Source: Burkholderiales bacterium (GTDB lineage: Bacteria > Pseudomonadota > Gammaproteobacteria > Burkholderiales > Burkholderiaceae_C). From it: a DNA stretch of 64,000 bases. The stretch lies in the NCBI GenBank assembly GCA_028868855.1, contig JAGWTR010000005.1, positions 186,001-250,000 of the forward strand, written 5' to 3'. The notes under the pieces are model-generated. The model was given only the letters and a program-made list of their open reading frames with translations, made no database searches and was not told where the DNA came from. Shown one piece after another: positions 10,954 through 17,773 of the stretch (positions are counted from its first letter, which is position 1; each line of letters begins with the position of its first letter). The translations under genes and the position numbers were made by a program.

Positions 10954-11964
10954 TCACCACATCACGAACACATCACGACCCTGCACCAGCAGGTTCACCG
11001 TGCGCCCGACGGGCAGGCACAGTTTGGTGGGCACATGGCCAAACGGCAGGCCGGTCAGGATAGGGGTTTGGGTGAGGGAGCGCAGGTAGGCGATGACGGT
11101 CTTGAGCGTGTAGCCCCGGTCCAGCGGCGACTTGCGAAAATCGGTGAAGGCACCCAGAACGATGGCTTTTTGCTTGTCCAGCACGCCGGCTTGATGCAGT
11201 TGCAGCAAGGCGCGCTCAATGCGATAGGGGTGTTCGTTGACGTCTTCCAGGAACAGCACGCCGTCCTTGATCTTGGGGAAGTGCTCGGTGCCCAGCAGGC
11301 ACTGCGCCACCGTCAGGTTACCGCCCCACAGACGGCCCTTGACCTGCAGGCCGTCAAAACCCGCTTCGGTGCGAAAGCCGACGGCCTCAAGCACGCCGGT
11401 CACGGCCTCGACAAACACGTCCTGGGTGACGTCATCTCCACCTTCGGGCGAATCGTCACGACCAAAGTCATCGCAGGCCATGGGGCCAGCCCAGAAGCCC
11501 GCCGAGGCACCCTCATCCACTTTGGCGGGTCCGGTGGCCTTGTGGGCCAAAGCGGCCAGGTGCAAGGCAGTCATGTCGCTGTGGCCAACCCAGGCCGTGC
11601 CTTGTTCGACGCTGCGGGCCATCACGGCCCAGTCGATGCGGTCCAGCAGGCGGGTCAGTCCGTAGCCGCCGCGGGTGGCCAGGGCCACATGAGGGGCCGC
11701 CTCGGCAATTCGGTGCAATGCTTGCAGGCGGGTGTCATCGTCACCGGCAAAGCGCTGGTGTTTGGCCAGAGCGGTGTCATCGATGGTGGGAACGAAGCCC
11801 AGGGCTTTGAGCCGTTTGGCCGCGCGCTTGACCGTCGCAGGCACCGCGACCACGCCAGCCGGGCTGAAAATCGTCAGCGTGGGAGGCTCGGTCACGCCGC
11901 AGCAGGAACCATCGTTTTGATGGTCGGGGTGGTCGTTGAGGTGGTGAGAATGATGACGCGGCAT
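10954..11964 (-). CDS. ldcA: Muramoyltetrapeptide (LD-) carboxypeptidase, peptidase family S66
   Basis: The family removes the terminal D-Ala from cytoplasmic murein tetrapeptides during peptidoglycan recycling. The 336-residue protein has the S66 fold with the nucleophile in GHSDMTALHLA, the catalytic Glu in LFLEDVNEHPYRIERAL and the His in LPFGHVPTK. The N-terminus is odd: MPRHHSHHLNDHPDHQNDGS is His/Asp-rich and could bind metal. Homologous sequence begins only at about residue 24. No ribosome site precedes the ATG at 11964; instead a T-run and hairpin abut it, so translation may be leaderless or begin at a downstream GTG (11895). It lies just upstream of yejA, so import and trimming of muropeptides are probably linked. 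Confidence 0.88.
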   Translation of the reverse strand: MPRHHSHHLNDHPDHQNDGSCCGVTEPPTLTIFSPAGVVAVPATVKRAAKRLKALGFVPTIDDTALAKHQRFAGDDDTRLQALHRIAEAAPHVALATRGGYGLTRLLDRIDWAVMARSVEQGTAWVGHSDMTALHLAALAHKATGPAKVDEGASAGFWAGPMACDDFGRDDSPEGGDDVTQDVFVEAVTGVLEAVGFRTEAGFDGLQVKGRLWGGNLTVAQCLLGTEHFPKIKDGVLFLEDVNEHPYRIERALLQLHQAGVLDKQKAIVLGAFTDFRKSPLDRGYTLKTVIAYLRSLTQTPILTGLPFGHVPTKLCLPVGRTVNLLVQGRDVFVMW

Positions 11965-11994
11965 AAAAATAGTCGTGCAAGCAAAGCGCGACTA
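11965..11994 (-). terminator. Rho-independent terminator downstream of the PspC-domain gene
   Basis: On the minus strand a 9-bp stem (970-978 with 986-994, one T-G pair) has a 7-base loop and is followed directly by five T residues (965-969). It should end transcripts coming from the gene at 12044-12361. The T-run touches the ldcA start codon. Confidence 0.7.
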
Positions 11995-12043
11995 AGTGTA
12001 GGCCAAAGCGTTTGCGGCTCTGGGCCCGCGTCGGCTCCGGAGT

Positions 12044-12361
12044 TCATTCGTTGGGAACAAAGATCCACAGCAGGATGTACAGCAGCATGCCAGCCCCACC
12101 CCACAAAAAGAGCACGGTCATCAGCAGGCGCCAGACCCACGACTCGATGCCGGTGGAGCGCGCAAGACCGCCGCACACACCCGCCACCCAACGATCCGTG
12201 CGGCTGCGCCGCAAGGCGTTGATGGCCGCCATCGTCGGCGTGGTTTCAGCGAACAGTGCGCCCTCAAGCAGGCGTGTCTTGGCACGCGCGAACTCCTCAT
12301 CAGTGAGCACGCCACGTTGATTCAATTCAGCCAGCTTGATCAGTTCGTCACTCAGCGTCAT
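12044..12361 (-). CDS. SHOCT- and PspC-domain small membrane protein
   Basis: This 105-residue protein has two recognisable parts. Residues 1-35 (DELIKLAELNQRGVLTDEEF) form a SHOCT short C-terminal-type domain, here at the N-terminus. Residues about 50-105 are a PspC domain (SRTDRWVAGVCGGLARSTGI) with one membrane helix (LLMTVLFLWGGAGMLLYILL). PspC-domain proteins act in envelope stress responses; no other psp genes are nearby. Translation starts at an ATG with a strong GGAGG site (GGAGGTGCACC before the codon). The gene has its own terminator at 11965-11994. Confidence 0.85.
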   Translation of the reverse strand: MTLSDELIKLAELNQRGVLTDEEFARAKTRLLEGALFAETTPTMAAINALRRSRTDRWVAGVCGGLARSTGIESWVWRLLMTVLFLWGGAGMLLYILLWIFVPNE

Positions 12362-12465
12362 GGTGCACCTCCTTCAATCGGGCCGCGAGTCTCAAAGCGG
12401 CAGCATTGCCTCAGTATGGGTCACGCGGCGCCAGCCTTTGGCCAAGGTCATTCTGCGCATCATGC

Positions 12466-13089
12466 CTAAAAACGAGATGGAGTGCAGTCGCCCTGGCCAT
12501 GCGCAAGGGCAGGCTCGGACAACATCAAACGACGTGCCAGCGTGCCCAGCCAGACCAGGGCCACACCCACGGCCAAGCAGACCAGGCCAACGCCAAGGTT
12601 TTGCTGGTCGTCGAGCCGATAAGCGTTGCACAGGCGCAGCGTCGAGTCCTGATAGAGCAGCCCGACGATGGCCATCATGGGTAGGACGTTGCCCAAAAAA
12701 AAGCCTTGAACAACAATGCCCGCCGCTGACCAAGAGGACCTCAGGGTTGCCCCGGACAGGATCAGCGCCGCTAGTTTGAGGTGTTCGATGCGCTCATCGA
12801 CCAGCGCCAGGTCCAGGACCCGGGGGATCATCAAAACGGCCAGAACCAGCGCGCTGGCGAGCAAGCCGGTGATACCCAGTTCGTTCCAAATCCTCAGGCG
12901 CATGCGCCACTTGGTTGGGCATGCGGTGATCAGCAAGCCACCCGCCAGCATGACGCTCGGAAACTCAATCAGCATGTGCCGGGCCATGCTGGACTCAAGG
13001 GCGTGCCTCACGAATGGCACGACCAACAAGGTCAATAGCAGCAGGCCAAGAAGGCCCTGGTGCCTGACAAGGCCGTGCCGAAGGCTCAT
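12466..13089 (-). CDS. Integral membrane protein of unknown function, last gene of the nsrR-cco operon
   Basis: I do not recognise this family with confidence. The 207-residue protein has about six hydrophobic helices (around 12-30, 45-58, 72-90, 105-120, 126-145, 165-185), a short basic N-terminus and a hydrophilic tail. It contains His and Cys residues near helix ends (TACPTKWRMR, CNAYRLDD) but no clear metal motif. Its start overlaps the stop of the SCO-like gene (ATGA), so it is translationally coupled to the copper-delivery gene. By position it may help assemble or copper-load the oxidase. A CtaG/CtaA-like role is only a guess. Confidence 0.6.
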   Translation of the reverse strand: MSLRHGLVRHQGLLGLLLLTLLVVPFVRHALESSMARHMLIEFPSVMLAGGLLITACPTKWRMRLRIWNELGITGLLASALVLAVLMIPRVLDLALVDERIEHLKLAALILSGATLRSSWSAAGIVVQGFFLGNVLPMMAIVGLLYQDSTLRLCNAYRLDDQQNLGVGLVCLAVGVALVWLGTLARRLMLSEPALAHGQGDCTPSRF

Positions 13090-13727
13090 CGGTTTGACCC
13101 AGCTGGCAGCAATGACCGAGCAAAGGCCAGGGCCTCGTCTAACTCGCTGTAGTCAAAAATGCGCACCAATCGACCCTGAGCATCCATGACCAGCAAAGCG
13201 GCATTGTGTTCATACCCGCCCATCCCGTCCGGGATGACAAGAACCTGGAATCGATCCAGCAAGTGTTTCAATTCGACCGGGTCGGGAACTGCCGCAAAGC
13301 GCCACAGGCGGGCATCCGCGTGTTGGCGTTCTGCATAGCTTTGCAGCGCTGCACGGGTGTCGCGCCCCGCATCAAAACTGATCGACATCAGGCGCACCCT
13401 GCCCTGCTTGCCGACCAAGCCGTCATCCTTCAACCGGGATTGAAGCTGTTGAAAACCGGAACCCAACGCCGCACACACGCTCTGACAGTTGGTGTAGATC
13501 AGATCGACGATGGTGATGGTCTGGCCATCGGCCAACACCTTGTTCAACGGCAGGCCATCAAGGCCCGGTCCGACCAAGGCCGCAGAAGGCGCTGGCACCG
13601 GGTGCAATTCCACAGCCAGTCGGCGCGCACCTTCAGCGGTCCAGACCTGAAAATCGTGGGTCAGCCACTGGGCCGCACCATAGGCCAGGATTGCCAGGCC
13701 CATGCTGGCCAGTGCGGTGCGCAGCAT
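13086..13727 (-). CDS. SCO1/SenC-family copper chaperone/thiol-disulfide protein
   Basis: SCO proteins deliver copper to, or reduce, the copper site of haem-copper oxidases. The 213-residue protein has an N-terminal membrane anchor (about 4-22) and a thioredoxin fold with the metal-binding Cys pair C-x3-C at 81 and 85 (YTNCQSVCAAL) and the third ligand His174 (GGYEHNAALLVMD). It lies between nsrR and the membrane protein, overlapping both by 1 to 4 bases. The location supports a role in assembling the CuB site of the CcoN protein in the same operon. Confidence 0.88.
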   Translation of the reverse strand: MLRTALASMGLAILAYGAAQWLTHDFQVWTAEGARRLAVELHPVPAPSAALVGPGLDGLPLNKVLADGQTITIVDLIYTNCQSVCAALGSGFQQLQSRLKDDGLVGKQGRVRLMSISFDAGRDTRAALQSYAERQHADARLWRFAAVPDPVELKHLLDRFQVLVIPDGMGGYEHNAALLVMDAQGRLVRIFDYSELDEALAFARSLLPAGSNR

Positions 13728-14197
13728 CAGGACACCGGAGTGCGCTTGCGTCTGCTCACGGCCATCTTTGAGTCACCCACCGAAGTCATTGCGCAAGCAG
13801 GCGGAGGCAGCAGGTCCGCCAGTGTGTAGCCATCCAGGTGCAGCATGAACTTTTGCAGGGCCCCGGCAATGATGCCGGTCAAATTGCATTGCCCCGTCAA
13901 TGTGCAAGTGTTTCCGGTTGAAAAGCATTCGACCAATTCGAAATCGGTTTCGACGCTCCGCACTACATCGCCCAGCTTGATCTGGACGGGTTCGTGCGCC
14001 AGACGCATGCCGCCACCTTTGCCGCGCACCGTTTCGATCCAGCCTCCAAGGGCCAGTTGGTGCGTGATTTTCATCAAATGCGCCTCGGAAATGCGATAGG
14101 CCTGCGCGACCTCGGAGATCGTGCAAAGGCGCTCAGGCCGCTGTGCCACGTACATCAGCAAGCGCAGCGAATAGTCGGTCATCGTCGTCAGGCGCAT
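13727..14197 (-). CDS. nsrR: Rrf2-family nitric-oxide-sensing repressor NsrR
   Basis: NsrR is an iron-sulfur transcriptional repressor released from DNA when NO attacks its cluster. This 156-residue protein starts MRLTTMTDYSLRLLMYVAQR, the standard NsrR N-terminus. It has a winged-helix recognition region (ISEVAQAYRISEAHLMKI), the wing GKGGGMRLA, and three cluster cysteines Cys91, Cys98 and Cys104 (ECFSTGNTCTLTGQC). This spacing fits NsrR rather than IscR, which has a different Cys pattern. It sits inside the operon it probably controls: a candidate NsrR operator is found upstream of the first gene (17616-17638), giving autoregulation. The C-terminal tail (SKMAVSRRKRTPVS) is longer and more basic than usual. 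Confidence 0.92.
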   Translation of the reverse strand: MRLTTMTDYSLRLLMYVAQRPERLCTISEVAQAYRISEAHLMKITHQLALGGWIETVRGKGGGMRLAHEPVQIKLGDVVRSVETDFELVECFSTGNTCTLTGQCNLTGIIAGALQKFMLHLDGYTLADLLPPPACAMTSVGDSKMAVSRRKRTPVS

Positions 14198-14212
14198 CGG
14201 AATTTTCTCCAG

Positions 14213-14818
14213 TCAGGGCGAGTGTGCCGTCAAGGCCTTGAGCTCCTCGCCACCCGCGAAGGGTACCTTGCGTGCACTGCTCTTGCGCTCTTGGGCGAAT
14301 AGCTGCGCGTTCAGCGGGACAGCCTTGTTGGACCATGCTCCCCGCACATAGCTGACGATGGCCGCCAACTCGGCATCGCCCAGATGCTGGAACGAAGGCA
14401 TGGAACCCTTGTAAGTATTGCCGATCACGGCAATCTCACCATTGATCCCGTGCAAGAGAATGTTGACAACCGTGCGTTCATTGCCATTGACCCACTCCGA
14501 GCCATCCAGGGGTGGAAAGACCCCCGGCAAGCCCTTGCCGGTGGCTTGGTGACACGCGGCGCAGTTGGCGCTGAAAAGTGCCTTGCCATCCAGATTGCCG
14601 CCGGCCTGGGCGACAGGCCCGGACAGATCCGCCACGGTTCGGCGGTCGCCCAATTGGGCGTTGCCAAACGCCTCCGAATGGAGGAGGTATCCCACACCAA
14701 ACAGGACAAGCGCCAAGGTGATCGCCGCCACCGTGAGTGGCACCGGCTGATGGCGCTCGGACGGATCGGCTTGCTCACGCCGCTGGGCCAAAGGCGGCGA
14801 CTCTGATTCATTCAACAT
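14213..14818 (-). CDS. Membrane-anchored monohaem cytochrome c
   Basis: This 201-residue protein has a cytoplasmic N-terminus, a membrane helix (about 28-46) and a periplasmic class-I cytochrome c domain with the haem site CAACH (Cys86, Cys89, His90) and probable axial Met140 (KGSMPSF). It takes the place in the operon where a cbb3 oxidase would have diheme CcoP, but carries only one haem. It is therefore probably the electron-entry subunit of the CcoN-CcoO complex. It starts 20 bases after the ccoO stop; nsrR starts 15 bases after its own stop. Confidence 0.85.
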   Translation of the reverse strand: MLNESESPPLAQRREQADPSERHQPVPLTVAAITLALVLFGVGYLLHSEAFGNAQLGDRRTVADLSGPVAQAGGNLDGKALFSANCAACHQATGKGLPGVFPPLDGSEWVNGNERTVVNILLHGINGEIAVIGNTYKGSMPSFQHLGDAELAAIVSYVRGAWSNKAVPLNAQLFAQERKSSARKVPFAGGEELKALTAHSP

Positions 14819-14838
14819 CGACTGACCTCCTGCATTGC

Positions 14839-15429
14839 CTAAAGTTTGGAAGCGGGTGGGAGCACGGGATAGGTGTGATCCATCCCCTGCAGGTACTTGA
14901 CCAGATCGAGCACCTCTGGCGTGGCCACCACGACTTTGCCGACCGGCGTCTGTCCCGGTGGCAGCGACACCACCTGGTCACCCTCCTCTGCGGACTCCTT
15001 GACGGTGAACAGGAACGGATAGGACGGCATGATCGACCCCGGCACGTAGGCGCGCGGCTGATACAGGTGCCCCAGATGCCAGTCCTTGCTGGGCTGGCGA
15101 ACGCCAATGTTGAACAGGTCAGGCCCGGTGCGCATGCTGCCCAGGAGGTGGGGCTTGTCGTAGTAGTAGTCGGCCGGGACAGAGACACGGCCCCAGCCGC
15201 GCGCGAAATCGGGCCCTAGGTGGCGGTCGCGTGGTTGCTGGCTGTGGCAATAGACGCAGCCGTTGGCGATGTACACCGCGCGGCCGCGCAACTGTTGTTC
15301 CGTGTAAGGCTTGAGCCCGGGCAGGGGCTTGAGGTCCCGCACCTGGATGTAGGGCATGACGACCAGCGCTGCCGTGGCGACCCCCAGGGCCGCCATCGCA
15401 CCCGTGGCCAGCTTGATTTCATTGTGCAT
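14839..15429 (-). CDS. ccoO: cbb3-type cytochrome oxidase subunit II (CcoO-like monohaem cytochrome c)
   Basis: CcoO is the monohaem cytochrome c subunit passing electrons to CcoN. The 196-residue protein has an N-terminal membrane helix (about 10-26) and haem motif CVYCH (Cys58, Cys61, His62). The CcoO landmarks ADYYYDKPHLLGS, MRTGPDLFNIG and the axial-Met segment PGSIMPSYPFL follow. It is close to the usual length of about 200. Canonical CcoO has IRPFRDEVERYG after the haem; here this is replaced by QQPRDRHLGPDFARGWG, marking a divergent clade. The ATG at 15429 has a perfect GGAGG site and overlaps the ccoN end by 11 bases. A longer in-frame extension into ccoN lacks a ribosome site. Confidence 0.9.
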   Translation of the reverse strand: MHNEIKLATGAMAALGVATAALVVMPYIQVRDLKPLPGLKPYTEQQLRGRAVYIANGCVYCHSQQPRDRHLGPDFARGWGRVSVPADYYYDKPHLLGSMRTGPDLFNIGVRQPSKDWHLGHLYQPRAYVPGSIMPSYPFLFTVKESAEEGDQVVSLPPGQTPVGKVVVATPEVLDLVKYLQGMDHTYPVLPPASKL

Positions 15430-17071
15430 GAGCTGCCTCCGGTATTGGGTGCGCGAACAGTGCAGCGCCAGCACGGTTGGGGCCAAAGCGCAGCGCCATC
15501 GCCAAGAAATGACCCACGAACACAAAGTGCCCCACGGTCATCAATGCGCCGCCGAGGCTTCGGGCTTTCAGGTACGGCAAGGTCACTGCAACGGAATCCA
15601 TGAACGGCCGTGAGGCGTCGAGCATTGCCGTGCCCTGAAGCCAGCCCCCTGTGCTCAAGCCGATGAAGTAAATCGCGATGCCCACACCGACCAACCAGAA
15701 ATGCAAGGTGATCAATCGTGGATACGGCCACTCCCATTCCAGGACGCGCGGCACCATGAAATAGATGGCGCCAAACAGCACCATGGAGACAAATGCATAC
15801 ATGCCCAAGTGCGCATGCGCCACCGTGAAATGGGTGAAATGGGTGATGGCATTGACGCTTCGCAAGGCCTCCATCGATCCCTGCAATGAAGAGGCCATGT
15901 ACATCAAACCGCCAAACATCATGAACCGCAAGGTGGGGGAGTAACGTGCCAGGGACATCTGGCCTTGGAGTGTGCCCGCCATATTGATGGTGAAGGCCAT
16001 AACGGGGATGACCATCATCACGCTTTGCACGACCGACAAGGTGGTGAGCCAACCAGGGACGGGTCCGCCGATCAGGTGATGACCGCCAACCTGCCCGTAA
16101 AAGAACGCCAAGGTCCAAAAACCCAGCAAGGACAGGTTGTAAGAGCGCACGGGGCGCCCGATGATCTTGGGCAGGAAGTAATAGATGGCCCCAACGCTTA
16201 CCGGCGTGAACCACAGTCCCAAGGCATTGTGGCCGTACCACCAGTTGGTCGTCGCCTGTTGAACACCCGTGTGCACGCCCGGCAACTTGGCCACCAGAAA
16301 CAGCAGCGCGATCCACAACAGGGCCGAAACCATGTACCAGACACTGACATACAGGTGTTCGACCTTGCGGTTGACCAAGGTGAACAGAACCGCAACGATG
16401 ATCATGGCGAAGCCCGCCAGAATGAAGATGGCGATCTGCCAGGGAATCTCCAGGTACTCCATCCCATCGGTCCAGCCGATGGCGATCGCGCCGATGCCTG
16501 CGGCGATCCCCATATTGATGAGACTACCGCCCAGCATGACCCAGGGGGCGCCCATCAATCGGGTGCGCAGCAGCCTGGGTAGTAGCCAAACAATCACTGC
16601 CAGACACCCATTGGAGGCCCAGCCATAAATCACCGCGTTGAGGTGAATGGTTCTGAGCCGCCCAAAGGTCATCCAGGCTTCGCTGACCAGCCAATCTGGC
16701 TCATGCAATTTAAGGGATGACGCCAAGCCTGCCAAAGAGCCAATCAACAGCCAGAAGCAGGCAAACGCGATGAACATGAATACCGCAAAGGCGCTGGAGC
16801 GATCAGAGGCGATGCGGTCGTTCAACTCACCGGAATCGGCGCGTTGAACCGGCAAACGCCTTTCGTGCGCGGCAGCATCCTGCATTGAGATATGCGCCGA
16901 TTTGGCCAACGCAGGGTCGTCCACCTGACCGATTTCTCCGCGCGCAAAAATGACCGTCGCCCCAGTCGGATTTTCGACCAATAAACCTTGACGCATCGAC
17001 CAGATGAAAACAAACAGGCCAATGATCGACAGCACAAAGGCGCCCAGCAGGCTCAATAACGCACTGTCCAT
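15419..17071 (-). CDS. ccoN: Divergent cbb3-type haem-copper oxidase catalytic subunit I (CcoN-like) with CcoS-like N-terminal extension
   Basis: This 550-residue protein is the catalytic subunit. Numbering from the ATG at 17071, it keeps low-spin haem ligands His143 and His421, high-spin haem ligand His419 (HFTVAHAH), CuB ligands His281 (WWYGHNALG), His331 and His332, and the Tyr325 that lies six residues before the His pair, as the cross-linked Tyr of cbb3 oxidases does. It departs from canonical CcoN in other places: GHHLIGGPVP replaces PHHLHYTALP, and SSLQGSMEA replaces STFEGPM, losing that Glu. Residues 1-60 add a helix and a cytoplasmic segment resembling CcoS. It has 12 or more membrane helices after that. 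The GGGAGG site is 5 bases from this ATG; a GTG three bases upstream is possible. Oxygen reduction is likely; NO reduction is possible. Confidence 0.85.
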   Translation of the reverse strand: MDSALLSLLGAFVLSIIGLFVFIWSMRQGLLVENPTGATVIFARGEIGQVDDPALAKSAHISMQDAAAHERRLPVQRADSGELNDRIASDRSSAFAVFMFIAFACFWLLIGSLAGLASSLKLHEPDWLVSEAWMTFGRLRTIHLNAVIYGWASNGCLAVIVWLLPRLLRTRLMGAPWVMLGGSLINMGIAAGIGAIAIGWTDGMEYLEIPWQIAIFILAGFAMIIVAVLFTLVNRKVEHLYVSVWYMVSALLWIALLFLVAKLPGVHTGVQQATTNWWYGHNALGLWFTPVSVGAIYYFLPKIIGRPVRSYNLSLLGFWTLAFFYGQVGGHHLIGGPVPGWLTTLSVVQSVMMVIPVMAFTINMAGTLQGQMSLARYSPTLRFMMFGGLMYMASSLQGSMEALRSVNAITHFTHFTVAHAHLGMYAFVSMVLFGAIYFMVPRVLEWEWPYPRLITLHFWLVGVGIAIYFIGLSTGGWLQGTAMLDASRPFMDSVAVTLPYLKARSLGGALMTVGHFVFVGHFLAMALRFGPNRAGAALFAHPIPEAAHAQ

Positions 17072-17157
17072 CACAGCCTCCCGTGCAACACAGCCATGAC
17101 CACGTCTTGGCGACTCGATTCGCCATGGATATCGACTCTGATCTGCTCAACTTTCAT
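17071..17157 (-). CDS. Possible 28-residue leader peptide coupled to ccoN
   Basis: A short frame beginning MKVEQIRVDIHG fills the gap between the truncated haemoglobin gene and ccoN. Its ATG has a GAGGAA ribosome site six bases upstream and its stop overlaps the ccoN ATG as TGATG, the arrangement seen for translational coupling. It has no membrane segment and I recognise no family. It could be a real small protein or just a coupling leader. Confidence 0.4.
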   Translation of the reverse strand: MKVEQIRVDIHGESSRQDVVMAVLHGRL

Positions 17158-17171
17158 CGTCATTTCCTCGC

Positions 17172-17576
17172 TTACTCACAATCAATGCCCTGAGGGATCT
17201 GCACCGGTTGACGATGCAGCTGATAGCCGTACCACAAGCTCTCAGCGATGCGCTGCGCCAGAAGGTTGGCCCGAGCCTGCATGGGTGAATTACCCAAGGT
17301 TGCCGTGGTTTCACGAAACAGCTGCAACCAGTGCTGGAACATGCTGGCAGACACCCCAGGCAAGGCCGCATGCGTTGGCATGGGCGTGCCACGGAACCGT
17401 GCCGTCCCTCGCAACGCCGATGACCAGAAGTCGACCATCTTGAGTAAATGGGAATCCCAGTTCTTGACGTGGGCGTTGAAGAATGGCCCCAGTAAGGCGT
17501 CTTCACGCACCTTGTCGTAGAAGCTGTAAACCAGATTGGCGACTTCTTCTTCGGTGCAGAGGTCAAGGGTCGGCAT
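17172..17576 (-). CDS. Group III truncated haemoglobin
   Basis: Group III truncated haemoglobins bind O2 and NO; in Campylobacter a member is induced by nitrosative stress through another regulator. The 134-residue protein has the family features: B-helix VYSFYDKVREDALLGPFF, the E-helix region WDSHLLKMVDFWSSALRG, probable proximal His69 (PMPTHAAL) and the G-helix Trp (FQHWLQLF). It is the first gene of the nsrR-cco operon and directly follows the NsrR-type operator and promoter at 17616-17650. That placement suggests it scavenges NO or feeds it to a reaction beside the oxidase. The ATG is at 17576. Confidence 0.9.
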   Translation of the reverse strand: MPTLDLCTEEEVANLVYSFYDKVREDALLGPFFNAHVKNWDSHLLKMVDFWSSALRGTARFRGTPMPTHAALPGVSASMFQHWLQLFRETTATLGNSPMQARANLLAQRIAESLWYGYQLHRQPVQIPQGIDCE

Positions 17577-17615
17577 GATGGGGTCCTGGTCAGCTCAATG
17601 GCGCAGTCGGAGTAC

Positions 17616-17638
17616 AAGATATATTATACATAGATCTT
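17616..17638 (-). promoter_or_regulatory. Candidate NsrR operator
   Basis: This is a 23-bp dyad of the 11-1-11 form typical of NsrR sites. Its outer arms are AAGAT and ATCTT (17616-17620 and 17634-17638), with an AT-rich centre containing TATTATACATA. It covers the predicted -10 box of the operon promoter, the usual location for a repressor, and lies 40 bases before the haemoglobin start codon. The nsrR gene is in the same operon. Confidence 0.8.
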
Positions 17639-17650
17639 ATGCACCAACAA
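17623..17650 (-). promoter_or_regulatory. Promoter of the truncated haemoglobin-cco-nsrR operon
   Basis: Read on the minus strand, TTGTTG (17645-17650) and a consensus TATAAT (17623-17628) are separated by 16 bases. The -10 is inside the NsrR-type dyad, so repressor binding would block RNA polymerase directly. Confidence 0.65.
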
Positions 17651-17773
17651 GGGTCTGTTGACGAATGACTCACGGCTTGACACCATCAAGCTCCTCGCAA
17701 CGCAGGGAAGCTGGCGACCGCGAACGCCCTCACTGCCGACGTTTTCGAGGACCTCCAACCCACGAAGGAGCCG

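Noticed and set aside
16827-17150. Cys-rich frame on the minus strand overlapping the start of ccoN
   Set aside because: It is another frame of ccoN and its leader, with no ribosome site; the Cys pattern is incidental.
17677-17689. TTGACACCATCAA upstream of catalase
   Set aside because: The two FNR-like halves are only three bases apart instead of four, so it is not an FNR/Anr site of proper geometry.
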